This document shows positions 33,826 to 46,429 of a DNA stretch of 64,000 nt, in pieces. The stretch's first letter is position 1; every line of letters begins with the position of its first letter. This DNA is from Physella acuta (taxonomy: Eukaryota > Mollusca > Gastropoda > Physidae). The position numbers and the translations under genes were made by a program. Where the stretch lies: positions 113,501 to 177,500 of the forward strand of contig NW_026731830.1 of the NCBI RefSeq assembly GCF_028476545.1, read 5' to 3'. The notes below the pieces were generated by a model. The model was not told where the DNA came from, ran no database searches, and worked only from the letters and a program-made list of their open reading frames with translations.

Positions 33826-34622
33826 CAGGGGTCGGCAACTCGCGGCTCGCGAGCTGCATGCGGCTATTTTGGTGTCACTATGCGGGTCTCCAACCCATTG
33901 CATAAATATTAATAGTTATGTTATTTCATTTTCAAAACTCATAACACAAATTATACTGTAAAGATACACACGTTTAAACAGGATAAAAACACTCAGCCCT
34001 GTGACAACAATTCTATGCTTGCCACTGCCCAAGTGCCGACTTTTTCGAATATCGTTAATTGCATTTCCCTATCCTTCATTAATCATTAATTTGATGTGAG
34101 TGACGTAGTTTTGTTAGCTTCCTACAGTTGAGCCGGTTACTTGACTGTGGGGTACGAATTTACCCAGGGCTATGTGGGATGGAAAATAAGCCTGGTGAGA
34201 ACCAAAGGACAGACTTGACAGATATTCGGTAATAAAGCCAATATCCATGCCAGTTGGTCGGAGCTTGCCGTGTTGAGGCCTGCCTGGCTAATGGGAGACA
34301 CTTCCTTAGCTGGTGTTATCCGTAAAAATAATTTCAAAAAAAAAAAATTAACAGCTTCTTAAGTGGATAGGGGAAGTCCTATATTTTTATTTTGTGATTA
34401 CTAATTCTATTTTTCTCACGAAACAAATGTATGTTTTTATATGAATAAATATTATTTCATATTTAAATCTATTTATTTTAAATAACAAATCAGATGCATT
34501 TACCTAATTCTAATCGTATAATAAAATATTGAAATAAAAATGTCAGTGGCCATTTAAAAACTGGGAAATTTTGAACATTTGAACTTTCTGCTTTTCCGCC
34601 TCAAAAAGGTTGCCGACCTCTG
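33826..34622 (+). mobile_element. hAT MITE (CAGGGGTCGGCAAC family), full length
   Basis: Ends caggggtcggcaac and gttgccgacctctg; 797 bp. A palindrome-like agctgcatgcggct follows the left end, as in other copies (gagccgcatgcggctc). Flanking octamers do not match well, so a target duplication is not supported here. Confidence 0.7.
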
Positions 34623-35058
34623 CATTATACAATTGTGTAACGTTTTTACAAAAAAGTTAGTTACGTTAAAAACTGCTCAATAAACTTTGTCCAAGATGGT
34701 TGGGAGCAGTGGGGGGGGGGGGGGGGGGGGGCGCTTTCTTGCGAACAAAAATCTTAAGTATTAGTACTGGATTGGTGAGTTGATAACTCTCTTAACACTT
34801 AGTAAAGAAACCAAGTGTATTAACGCGTAATGTACACTTTCACTAGCCATTTGTATGATTTGGTTTTCTTTTGTGATGAATCTGCCCAACTCACTACTAT
34901 TAGACGAATGCTACACTAAGAAAATCAAAGATATAACCATATTGTATACAAAGTCGACACGAAAATCAAACATGATAAAACATTGGAAAGATTTAAACAA
35001 AATATCAAACAAGCATCAATCCAATTAGCAAGCCAATATACTGAAACATTTTTAATTG
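34623..35058 (+). mobile_element. LINE EN-RT linker fragment and G run
   Basis: Frame near 34,955-35,035 reads TLERFKQNIKQASIQLASQY, the plus-strand counterpart of the linker seen on the minus strand at 2,540-2,620. A G run spans 34,711-34,731. The remainder is unassigned. Confidence 0.45.
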
Positions 35059-35900
35059 TGTAAATATAGTTACTTCAATTAATTTTGGTTTTCTGTTATC
35101 ATGAATATGCCCAAATTATGCCAGTCTGAAGAAAAAAAAACATTTTACCATACAGGAAACATGTCTAGATACATGTTACTAATTCACAAAAAAACTAACA
35201 CCTCTCCTATACCCATATACTAGTCAATTTGGCGATCCCTCTTGCCGTCTCACTGTCCAACGCCTGACCATCATGTGCTGTATATTTTAACTTAAATATA
35301 CATAGTACTGACTCAATTTAGAACAGTGTTGAAACTGAAACAATAAGTTATATTTCAATATTCAACAAAATTTGTTTATACACTAATATAAAGGGAAATC
35401 AAATGAGGAATTAAATAACCCAGCTAATATCAGTAAATTAGCAAAACTGTTCTTGCGAAACATAAGACATTATGGGTCCTAGATAATTTGTCAGATGAAA
35501 AAAAAACGTTAAATTGCATCGATTAAGAAATTAAATTGGCGTTGTATTAAATTTTTATAAATTGCCAAATTTCAACTTCACACAGTTAACTCCCATATAT
35601 AAATCAATGTTAAAACAAAGGCCTGCTAGGGGAATTAATTTAAAGTAAAATTGTCTAATTAATAAAATGTGTAAGCATATACGAAGAATACAATGAAAAA
35701 CATTTAAATTGCTTTTCTTTTGTTAACATAATATAAATTCAAAATAGAAAGTGTATTTATTATTGCTTTTATTTAATTTTGGATATTACAAATGCACATG
35801 TTTTATTTTTAAACACTTTTAGAACAGTAGAACTACCTTTCGATAATTTAAATACCGAATACCATCTTTCGATGTTTTCACTTTTTAAATAAGCTGTTAC
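35059..35900. repeat. Modules G(end), H and I
   Basis: Matches 11,290-12,000 and 55,745-56,520, with gttaactcccatatat at about 35,586. Confidence 0.6.
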
Positions 35901-35942
35901 CTTTATATTGTCTTTACCTTGAATAATTTAAAGCTGTAGGCC

Positions 35943-36260
35943 AGGGGTCGGCAACCTGCGCCTCGCGAGCCGCATGTGGCTCTCCCGATGTCAAGGTGCA
36001 GCTCTCGAGTTCGATGCACAAATATTAAAAGTTATATTATTTCATGTTCAGATCTCATTTTAAAAAAATACTGCGAACAGTGTTTCTTCCAGACTTTTTT
36101 CTCCCCGGCGGGGCACTTGAAATTTTCGGGGGGGGGGGGGGGGGGGGGGGGGGGTTCAACATTTTTCGGGGGGGGGGGGGGCGGACACTAATAAAAGTGT
36201 ATGTTTACTATATAAAATCCATCTCGTTCGGGGGGGGGGGGGGGGGTGGGCGGTAGATTT
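35943..36260 (+). mobile_element. Truncated hAT MITE joined to a G-tract repeat
   Basis: The left end ccaggggtcggcaacctg and the cgcgagccgcatgtggctc block are followed until about 36,095, where sequence changes to gcacttgaaattttcgg and G runs at 36,129-36,155, 36,168-36,181 and 36,231-36,246, as in 3,975-4,060. Frames over the G runs are spurious. Confidence 0.5.
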
Positions 36261-36734
36261 TCATTAAACGTGTAGTACAAGGCCTGATCATTTTCTTTAA
36301 TTAAACAATTTTAATTAAATTGAGAGACCCATTATAAACATCGTTAACTTCTGAAGTAGTTTAACGATACAATTGACTCAAACATTTCCAGATTTAACTC
36401 TAACGCTACACCTACATGAAGAATGTCCAGACTTGTTTATGTGAGTAATGTGTAAGCACATTATGGTTATATAATGTAAAAAAGACATAGTATTTTTGTT
36501 TGGTTATATAATAAATATACTGAATGGAAAGTTTACTTTTTTTGCTTATATTAAAATCTAGATATTACATATGTAAATGTGATATTTTTAAACACTTTTA
36601 GAAACGTAGAACAACATTTAAATAATGTTAATACCGACTACTTATTTCTCATTAAAGAATTTTGCTAATTTTTACCCAATAGTTCGTACCTTTTATCTAT
36701 CCACACGAACTTTGTGTTATTGATTGGCAAGATA
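36261..36734. repeat. Fragments of modules I and J
   Basis: The piece 36,355-36,430 matches the start of module J (gatacaattgactcaaacat); 36,520-36,640 matches the end of module I. The rest is AT-rich and unassigned. Confidence 0.45.
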
Positions 36735-37770
36735 AGACTACTATATATTACAGCTAGATAAGACAACTAGATAAGACAGCTATATAAGACAACTATATAT
36801 TACAGCTAGATCAGACAACTAGATAAGACAACTATATAAGACTACTATATATTACAGCTAGATAAGACAACTAGATAACAGAATTAGATAAGACAACTAG
36901 AAAAGATAACTAAATACGACTACTAGATAAGACAACTAGATCAGACAACTAGATAAGACTAAATAGGACAACTATATATTACGACTAGATACAGTAGCGT
37001 AGCGAGGGGGGGGGGGGAGGGGCGGGGGAGACATATGTCCCCGGGCGCCGACCTTAGGGGGGGGCGCCAAAATGAAAGTTTGAGGGGGTGCAAATGAAAA
37101 GTTCGAGGGGGGGTGCAAATCGAAAGTTTGAGGAGGGGGGTGCAAATGAAAAGTTCGAGGGGGGGTGTAAATCGAAAATTTGCTCCCAAGGGGGCGCCAA
37201 ATTGAAAGTATGCCCCCGGGCGCCGGGAAGGGTCGCTACGACTCTGACTAGATAAGACAACTATATCAGATAACTAGATAAGATAACTAGATAAGAGAAC
37301 TAGATATCACGACTAGATAAAACAACTAGATAAGACAACTATTTATTACAGCGAGTTAAGACAACTAGATAAGACAACTAGATAAGACAACTATATATTA
37401 CAGCGAGTTAAGACAACTAGATAAGACAACTAGATAAGATAACTATGTATTACGACTAGATAAGACAACTAGATAAGACAACTATATATTACAGCGAGTT
37501 AAGACAACTAGATAAGACAACTAGATAAGATAACTATGTATTACGACTAGATAAGACAACTAGATAAGACAACTATATATTACAGCGAGTTAAGACAACT
37601 AGATAAGATAACTATGTATTACGACTAGATAAGACAACTAGATAAGACAACTATATATTACAGCGAGTTAAGACAACTAGATAAGACAACTAGATAAGAT
37701 AACTATGTATTACGACTAGATAAGACAGCTACATCAAACAATTAGATCAGACTACTTGATAAAACAACAT
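36735..37770 (+). repeat. 13-bp minisatellite with a 91-bp higher-order unit
   Basis: Monomer gataagacaacta. From about 37,300 onward seven diverged monomers form a repeating set: two gataagacaacta, tatattacagcga, gttaagacaacta, gataagacaacta, gataagataacta, tgtattacgacta; one repeat lacks a monomer (78 bp). A MITE interrupts the array at 36,992-37,246. The reverse-strand homologue is at 15,420-15,620 with the same flank. Confidence 0.85.
36992..37246. mobile_element. MITE with CAGTAGCGTAGCGA ends, inside the minisatellite
   Basis: Same family as 21,565-21,830. Flanked by actagata (36,984-36,991 and 37,247-37,254), an 8-bp match, though this octamer is part of the array's own monomer so it is weaker evidence than usual. 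Confidence 0.65.
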
Positions 37771-38110
37771 AACACCGAGTTCCATAAAATAGCCCGTAAC
37801 ATCACTTTAATTTAACTCCAAGCTTTACACTTACATCTGGTTTTAAATGGCTGGTTGGAGACAATTGGTTCCGATTAGTAATTTGCTGCTGTCTAGCTAT
37901 TAACGACTATATGGTTAGGGTAAATTCGTATAAATACACGTGACGTCATTATATTACATTTACTCAACTTTACGCTACGCGTGTTACCATAACAAACCAC
38001 CTCTCCCCTTCCACTCCCCTCCCCCCCATTTTTGTGTCAAAGTTTGCGCTGACCGTGAGTCCTACACACCTGACAAAGCTAGTACATTATACATACGCTT
38101 TTATTTCAAT
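37771..38110 (-). repeat. Module L flank, inverted copy
   Basis: Reverse complement of 15,090-15,415. Confidence 0.65.
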
Positions 38111-38829
38111 ATCTAACTGTAACGTGCTTAACCTGAGGTTTTTTTTTAACTTCAAAAAAAAAAAATATATCTAGATCTGCGTTGTCTTAGGCTTTAACAC
38201 AAGCTAATAACTATACTTTTTATAATAATTCTATGGACTCTTGCTAGATCTAGTTCGGAGTTTTCAAAATTGCATGCGTTGATGTGTAGGTTGTAAAAGT
38301 TGCAAACATCCGATTTAGTTGATTTAAATGGAATTGTTTTGTTGGTTACAGATGAGGTCAGTCCACTTAGATGTGTAACGTTGAGATGACTTCAAATGTG
38401 GCTTTCATTAATTAAGCTGCCACTGAACTAGCATCAACATCCTTTGCTAGAGATAAGGATGTTAGGCGTTACCTCAATGTTGAAGTTCTTTATTATTACT
38501 TGCAAAAGTTAAATAAGTACATGCATGTACGTTGCACATGTTTTTTATAACTTCCAACTACTCTACCTAACACATAGCAGATTTCGGCCATTATATACAT
38601 GTGTTGAATCGTTTATATTAAACATATAATTTAGTAAACAGAACTTGAGAAATGTCTATAAATCATCGAGTGACATAATTATGGTAGACACATACCATTT
38701 CATGAAGGCGTGCTATTCAAACGTTGTTTTAGTAAATGTTTTCTTTTTTTTTTTTTTTTTTTGTATGATATTTCAAATGGATAGAGATTTCTTTAATCAT
38801 ATATATAATATTCAGTACAATATGTGAAC
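38111..38829. other. Unassigned AT-rich sequence
   Basis: T run at 38,745-38,762. No coding, terminal repeat or paralogue noticed. Confidence 0.35.
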
Positions 38830-39680
38830 CAAGCAGGATTGAAATAGACGAATTTTATATTGAACAAATTTAATGTTATGTTACTTTTTGTGTCTGTTTA
38901 AAACAATAATGATAATATAATAAAAAAATGACATTGTATCCAAAGTTTTTTTAACTATTAATTTTTTAATTTATAACTGCAGTATAAAAATTAGTTGTGT
39001 ATTGTTTACTGTTCTGAGTTTTGCGTGTACCTTACTTTTTTAATTGTTTGAGACACTTTTTACTGGTTTGCTGCCTTGATTGATTTACATTTCTTACTAA
39101 TTATTTTTTTTCTTGATATAGAAACAGAAGTTTCTCGTTTGTCTTATAGCATGGGTATTATATAAACTTTTAATTCAGTGTAACAAACATTTCATCCGGG
39201 GTCTGTCCATTCTTGCCAGTCTATGTCTTTTCTCAAACGATACAAAGGCTTGAAACGTTTTAATAATTAGGTTATTTCTAACTAAGTTTATAACTTTTTA
39301 CTAATCTTATCTCTGTAAGATAAATCTGTAATTTGTTGGCCTAGCAATTGAGCGTCTAAACTCGTATCTGCGGTAACATTTTATAATTTGTCAAAAGATT
39401 AGTCTCTATTGTCGGCGTGTTAGCAGTGAATGCATGTCTACTTTAACACTATAGTTTGATGTTTTGATTATTTCCATACCAATTAAATTAGTTTCCAGTT
39501 CCTACACCTTTACATATGAGCCAATATATGTTAAAATCTACTGTTTTTGTGGGGTAGCTGTTGGTGGGGAAAGCGGCCTCAACGTGAGCCGGGACGCCAA
39601 CAAATGTACATTTTACAACTTTACAAACTTTAAAACTTTATTGATTAAGTGGCAACTCAGTGCACGCCGTTTGCGTTCTG
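38830..39680 (-). repeat. Duplicated segment, possible LINE ORF1 remnant, copy 1
   Basis: Matches 41,945-42,760. In the better copy the minus strand hints at a coiled-coil ORF1 frame; here it is more decayed. See 41,945. Confidence 0.4.
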
Positions 39681-39780
39681 TAATTTACAGGGGGGTAATT
39701 GCCCGGGGTGTAAACACGGGGAGGGGGGATGTCCGTGGTGGGAAATGTCCGGGGTGGGGGGGGGGGTAATGTCCTGTAGC
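39681..39780. repeat. G-rich terminal piece of a small repeat
   Basis: Imperfect units around ggtaattgcccgggg, aatgtccggggtgggg and gggtaatgtcctg. Style resembles ends of small DNA transposons, but no partner end was found. Confidence 0.3.
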
Positions 39781-40261
39781 CTTAAATTCAGATATAAGCA
39801 TTAGTGTAAAGCTTGGAGTTAAAGAAAACAAGTATATACTGTTCAGTTACAAGATATTTTTGATGGACTCTAACCATGTGTTTTCTTACCCAGGCATTGG
39901 TTACTATTGCAGCTCTAACCCATCAGGGTAGTGCAAATTATGTTTTCTAATCACATCAAGTAAATATTTCGCCTATTATATTATGTATTGAATGCCTTTT
40001 TAAAAATTTAAGCAGCATACCACGCTTTACTTTATAGCTTTTTAAATTTTGGTGCATTAATATATAATTTGCGAATTATTTTTACATTCAGTTTCTTATT
40101 AAATCGCTTTTGTTTATTTTTTTTTTACTGGATGTCTAAGTGCCTTAATGAATGTTTGGGGTGTGGGGTACCATTGGGTCGTTTCGTACTTGGCCAAACT
40201 GTAACTTTATCGTCCCTCGTACTTTGTTGTATTCTGCTGCGTGTTAACTAAATAGAGTGTA
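39781..40261. other. Unassigned sequence
   Basis: The start resembles the module L flank (gtgtaaagcttggagtta). A short frame at 40,069-40,251 has no recognised family. Confidence 0.3.
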
Positions 40262-41097
40262 GAGCTAAATAATCACGTGTTAACCGTTCCGTAATTGCGT
40301 AATAGAATGGACTTTTCGCTAATCAACTGCCTAATTACGTGACCGCGAAGTTTCGGTAGAAGTATATTACAAATATCGTCTCGCATCGTTATGTGATAGA
40401 AGAGATTCGGACAGTAATCCTTAGAGACGTCTAAGGTATTTATAGTTCCTGATAAGGTTCGGCTATTAGTTTACATAAGGCTGCAAGTGATAAACACTGA
40501 AGACGTTTCGCAAAACTTTCGACGGAGGATCTTGATATAATAATTATTAAGTTTATAATTCAAATAATAAAATAAAATAAAAGTGTTGTAACAATAGTTG
40601 CAGTCATTATCAAAAATCATGATGGGGGGGGATAATTTTCGAAAACAAAAGATATGTATCTGAAGTGTCAGCTAATACACGGTAAAAAAAAAAAAGAAAA
40701 TACTTTTTTTCATATTTTATGCACACATTTAATTAATTAATATGATATAAATATCATGTACAGTTTGCTTACGATTTTGTTAATATTATATTCAAATATT
40801 GAATGCTGCGAGTTTTTTTTTTTGTGTTTTAAAATAATTGTATTTCTAGTTATCTCCCTTGAAAATATTTTTGATATAGTAACATAAATATGGGAGTTAA
40901 TTAAGTGTATTGTAAGTTAGGTAATTTATAAAACACAAATACACGGTCGATTTCATTCTATACATTCTTACTAAGGCCAATAAGTGGAACTCCAATGAAA
41001 CTAGAACCCTCAGAAAATATTTTATAATTCTAGAAAACGCCTTTAATGTTTTTGTTAAAGGGCCTATAACGCACGATAGTGTTTTAAAGCAAATATT
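40262..41097. repeat. Module F2, copy with hairpin
   Basis: Matches 24,500-24,560 and 24,840-25,450. Hairpin halves at about 40,852 (tctccc) and 40,891 (tgggagttaa). G run at 40,624-40,631. Confidence 0.55.
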
Positions 41098-41330
41098 TGA
41101 TCTAGTTGTCTTATTTAAATTTCTAATCTAGTTGTCTTATCTAGTTGTCTTATCTAGCTGCAATATATAGTTGTCTTATTTAGTTGTGTAACCCAGGGCT
41201 TGGTCACTATAGAATAGCTGTAGACACGTACAGTGTGTAAGGCTATTCAGTCAAAACGTTAATGTATTTTATCTCAATCTATTCATCTCGGCTAACATTT
41301 GAACATGTGTGTTGCACATCAACGTATTTT
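41098..41330 (-). repeat. Module L minisatellite piece and flank
   Basis: Units of tctagttgtcttat as at 15.5 kb, then the sequence shared with 15,620-15,720. Confidence 0.55.
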
Positions 41331-41337
41331 TTTTTTT

Positions 41338-41411
41338 GGCTCTTTAAAAACCGGGTAATGTTGTAAATTGTAACTTTTGGCTCTTTCGTCTCAAAAGGTT
41401 GCCGACCCCTG
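41338..41411 (+). mobile_element. Right end of a hAT MITE
   Basis: Ends ggttgccgacccctg, preceded by tggctctttaaaaaccggg, the family's right terminus. Left part missing. Confidence 0.6.
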
Positions 41412-41633
41412 GTGTATAACATTTTATTCTTCTGTTCCTACAATATTTACACAATTATAATCCCCAGCTGACATCGTTATTTTATGTATATTTAATTTAT
41501 TGGTTCTTTACAACCCCCGCTTACCGTACCATGTTAGTGTTAGTATTAGTTTTCATTATCGGATTTTGAGGAGTGATACGATTCACAATTGTAATACTTC
41601 TTTTTTAAATGTACTTTTATTCATTATTTAAGA
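41412..41633 (-). mobile_element. LINE endonuclease fragment and flank
   Basis: Counterpart of 2,618-2,941 (ataacattttattcttctgt, then cccagctgac). The minus strand retains a GD-type endonuclease motif region only. Confidence 0.45.
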
Positions 41634-41765
41634 CGAGCCGACCCGCGGCGTATCATACGCCGCTATTTAGTTGTTGTTTTTTGTACTTTTCAGCAATTCA
41701 TAATTTGTGAATTCGACAGTACCAATGCTGCCACTGAAAATATTTGCTTTAACACACTAAAACCA
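41634..41765 (-). mobile_element. Helitron-like 3' end fragment
   Basis: cgagccgacccgcggcgtat hairpin end, through gaattcgacagtaccaatgc and gccactgaaaatatttgc; the family sequence stops at about 41,765. Confidence 0.55.
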
Positions 41766-41789
41766 TTCTTTTCCTCAACACCAACCCCA

Positions 41790-41879
41790 ATTATGTAAAG
41801 TATCCGCCTTCTCAGCTCTTCTTCTAACGAGTTCATTCAGTTCGGCACGGGTATCAAGGCTGCGTGATTTAGTCGCCAT
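41790..41879 (-). pseudogene. MEAF6: MEAF6-like N-terminal coding fragment
   Basis: MEAF6 (yeast Eaf6) is a small coiled-coil subunit of NuA4/MOZ-type histone acetyltransferases. From ATG 41,879-41,877 the minus strand reads MATKSRSLDTRAELNELVRR and, after a one-base shift, RAEKADTLHN. The family's N-terminal helix has DTRxELxELVxRKxELAETLANLE, so about 25 residues agree. Similarity ends at HN and Helitron-like sequence begins about 25 bases on. It may be an exon captured by the Helitron-like element or a truncated retrocopy. The match is short, hence modest confidence. Confidence 0.4.
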
Positions 41880-41944
41880 TTGAAAATAAGTTCTTTAATA
41901 AAATATGTCAAAAAATTACTTATGATGCACCAACCACCATTTAA

Positions 41945-42760
41945 TAGACGAAATTTTGTATTAAACCAATGTAATGTTATGTTTCTATTTCGTGTCCAAG
42001 TTAACCAATACTGATAATATAATTTAAAAAAAAAATGTTATGCAAAATCCTTACAATTATATATTTAACTAAAAAATTAGCAGACAAAAACAGCATATTT
42101 ATTTTTAATAATTTGTTTCCCACGTGCAAGTTTTTTTTTTATTATTTAGACACTTATATATAGGTTTGCTCCCTTGGCACTTTTAAATTTCTACATATTT
42201 TAAAAAATACAAATATGAGTTTCTCATGTGCTCTATATAAACTTTCAATTCATTGTAACAAACATTTCATCTGGGGTCTGTCCGTTCTTGTCAGTCTCTG
42301 CCTTTTCCAATCCCTACTAACGCTTGAACTTTCTAAAAATTAGGTTATTTCTACCAATAGATCCTCTCGAGTTCATCATTTCTAACGTTTTTATCTCTGC
42401 AAGATAAATCTGTAACATTTCGGCCTAGCTATTGAGCATGTTGACTGTGGTGTCTACGGTAAAGTTTTAGAAATAGTCAAAACATTAGTCTTTATAGTCG
42501 GCGTGCTAACAGTGAATGCATTTCTTCGTAAACACTATAGTTTTATGTTTTGATTATTTTCATACCAATGATATTAGTTTCCAGTTCCTACATGTTTACA
42601 GAGGTGCCAATATGTGTTACAATCTACATTTTTTGTGTGGTAGCTGTTGGTGGGGAAGGCGGCCTCAACGAGAGCCGGGACGCCCACAATGTAAACTTTA
42701 CAACCAGGCCCTCTTGATTAAGTGACAACTCAATGCACGAAGTTTGCGTACTGTAATACA
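41945..42760 (-). mobile_element. Duplicated segment, possible LINE ORF1 remnant, copy 2
   Basis: Minus-strand frame near 42,420-42,260 reads LAEIKTLEMMNSRGSIGRNN then LIFRKFK, reminiscent of the coiled-coil to RRM junction (xLExxxRRNNLIIxG) of L1-type ORF1 proteins. No zinc knuckle or reverse transcriptase was seen. The duplicate at 38,830-39,680 is similarly decayed. Tentative. Confidence 0.3.
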
Positions 42761-43010
42761 ATTATAAGGTTAACTGTGAGAGAAGGCACTAGATTTATAA
42801 AACTTAAAATGAATATTAAAAATATGAGTTTTATTTAAATAAGTACATAACAAATTAACCATTAAGAAATATGTTCAGAGAACTTATTAATAGGAACCTA
42901 TTGCCTTGAACCTGCGATCTAAAACCAGATAGTGGTGTAAAGCTAGGGGCTAGATGAAAGGGATATTATACTGTTCTGTTACTGGCTATTTATGATGGAC
43001 TAACTGTTTC

Positions 43011-43012
<2 letters not shown>
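42761..43012. other. Unassigned, with a module L-flank-like end
   Basis: The end (aaaccagatagtggtgtaaag) resembles 15,353-15,380. No coding signal. Confidence 0.3.

Positions 43013-43093
<81 letters not shown>
43013..43093. repeat. (TA)n microsatellite
   Basis: About 80 bases of pure AT alternation. Confidence 0.95.
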
Positions 43094-43096
<3 letters not shown>

Positions 43097-43342
43097 ATAC
43101 ATGTACATATATTTTATGTATTTATGCATATATTTAGTCTAGGTGGAGAAGGATATTTAAACGGGTTGATGTGGCATAATATATTCCAAACCATTGGGTG
43201 GGGTAAATAGACATGGGAGGGAAAGGTCTTTTGGAGTCAGGAATGGAATTAATGAGCTACTAAATTGTGATATACCGCATACACTATGCTCATTTATGTC
43301 TAATATCTACCTCCGTCATCTTTTGTATTTTTTTAATCCACT

Positions 43343-43347
<5 letters not shown>
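43094..43347. other. Unassigned sequence between two TA arrays
   Basis: Moderately G-rich (gatgtggcata, ggaaaggtcttttggagtc). No recognisable protein. Confidence 0.3.

Positions 43348-43431
<84 letters not shown>
43348..43431. repeat. (TA)n microsatellite
   Basis: About 84 bases. Frames of alternating Tyr and Ile here are artefacts. Confidence 0.95.
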
Positions 43432-43434
<3 letters not shown>

Positions 43435-43849
43435 ACAGCAACTATTTCAACTATAGTGTAATAAGAAGTAACAGTAAAAATATAAAAAAAAAAAAAAAAA
43501 AAACTGAACAACGCCTTTAGATTCTCAACCAAAACTGTAGGGGAGGCAACTTTGGAATCCTCTTTGGTTGGTCAGCTATTCGATTGTTTCCCTTTACTGT
43601 CGTTTCACGTTTATATTAAAACCAGACAATTCAGCTTTATTTAGGTTTGAGTAAAAGAGTTTTACAATGTAAGTAAGATAGGAAAATATGGGACACTTGC
43701 TTACAAATGTTTGTAATGAAATGGGACTGTTTATGGGGACTTAAAAATGTGGTAATTATTTGTTTTTCAACACTTAAATAATTATGTATTTAAAAAAAAC
43801 AAACACATTATATCAGTCAAATTGGCGCACAGTCGGGCCGCAACGTTGA
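43432..43849. other. Unassigned AT-rich sequence
   Basis: A run at 43,484-43,503. No paralogue noticed. Confidence 0.3.
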
Positions 43850-44440
43850 CCAACTTTTACGTAATATATACTGAATATTTTAACTTACATGCGTAATATT
43901 GTCTCTATTTAGAACAGTGTTGAAACTGCAACAGTGAACTATATTTAAATATTAAACAAAATTCGTTCACACATCAATATAAAGTATAACCCAATGAGCA
44001 ATTAAACATTCCCGCTGCTGTCAGTAAATTAGCAAAACTGTTCATGCGAAACATAAGAATATACGTGTCTAATATAATTGAATCAATGAATCGCATCGAT
44101 TATGTACTTAAATTGGCGATGTATTAAATATTTATATATTGCCGAATTTCGACTGTACACATTTAACTCCCATACATACGTCAATGTACAAACAAAGGCC
44201 TGTAAGGGGAATTAATTTAAGATTAAATTGTGTAATTAATAAAATGTGTAAGCATTTAGAAAGAATACAATGTAAAACTATTTAAGTTACTTGTTTGTTT
44301 ACATAATAAAAATAAAAAAAAATAAAGTGTATTTATTTTGCTTTTATTTAAATTTCGATATTACATATGTAAATGTGCTTTTTTTAAACCCTATTAGAAC
44401 AGTAGATCAACTTTTCGATAAGTCAAATACCAACAAGTTT
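43850..44440. repeat. Modules H and I, copy
   Basis: Matches 55,970-56,500, with atttaactcccatacata at about 44,160 and aggggaattaattt near 44,207. Confidence 0.6.
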
Positions 44441-44511
44441 ACTGTATTGGTTCATATTTATCATATATGACATAATGGTTATCTTATATTGTTGTTGTCT
44501 TTGAACTATAT

Positions 44512-45333
44512 CAGGGGTCGGCAACCTGCGGCTCGAGAACCGCATCCGCCTTTTTTGATGTCAAGTGGCGGCTCTCGAGTTCCATGCACAAATTTTAGAA
44601 ATTATTGTATCATTTTATTTTCAAAACCTATAACAAATTATATACTGTAAAGAAACACAAGTTTAAACATAATAAAAACACTAATCAGCGAACAATAATA
44701 ATAGGTGGGAGTAGAGAGTATTCGGACAGCTGACAATCGTTTGGGCACCAAGCCCAGCCCCACAGCCGTGCAATGCTTGCCACTTCCTGCGTGCCGACTT
44801 TTTCGAAAATCTTTAAGTGGGGAATGTTATTTTATTCAAAATGCATGTCCCTATTTGTCAGTAATCGTTAATCTGACCTGAGTGACGTAGTTTTTTAGTT
44901 GTTAGCTTCCTACAGTTGAGCTAGGTACTGGACTGTGGGGTACGAGTTTACCTAGGCTATATGGGTGAACGATAAGCTAGGTGAGAACCAAACGACAGAA
45001 GCGACTGATACAGTAATCAAACCGATACACAAGCCAGTTAGTTGGAGTTGGCCGTGCTGAGGGCTGCCTAGCTATGAGAGACACCTCCTAAGCTGATGGT
45101 GTCGAAAAGAAAGAAAAGTAACAGTAATTGGCTTCTAAAGTGAATTGGGATCGGCCTATAGTTATATTATTTAATTACTAATTTTATCATAGCAGATCTA
45201 GCTGAAATACTTTAATATGTTTTGTACGAATTATTAGTATGTTTTTTTTTAAGTATAAATATTCTTTCATTTTTAAAGCTATTTATTTCAAATAAAAAAT
45301 CAAATTAAATATATCTAATCCTAATCAAATACC
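44512..45333 (+). mobile_element. hAT MITE (CAGGGGTCGGCAAC family), right end missing
   Basis: Left end caggggtcggcaacctgcgg at 44,512; body as in 33,826-34,622. At about 45,333 (ctaatcaaatacc) it is interrupted by a module J fragment, close to the point where the copy at 48.9 kb is interrupted by a Helitron. Confidence 0.65.
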
Positions 45334-46256
<923 letters not shown>

Positions 46257-46429
46257 ATATAGATGATTTATTTATACATAAAACAAAACCTCTAACTACA
46301 GTTTTATTTCTAAACCAGATAATGCAAATGTGTAAATGAATGGTGATTCACCGATCTAAAAATATAAATATTAATTAAAAATAGTTTTATCCAAAAAAAT
46401 ATTTTTTTTTCCAGCAAAACGATATATTT
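46257..46429. repeat. Flank shared with 3,147-3,430
   Basis: Same sequence from gatttatttatacataaaac to ccagcaaaacg, here continuing straight into hAT sequence. Confidence 0.5.

Noticed and set aside
37300-37740. CRISPR-like repeat array
   Set aside because: Units are contiguous 13-mers without unique spacers, in a eukaryotic context.
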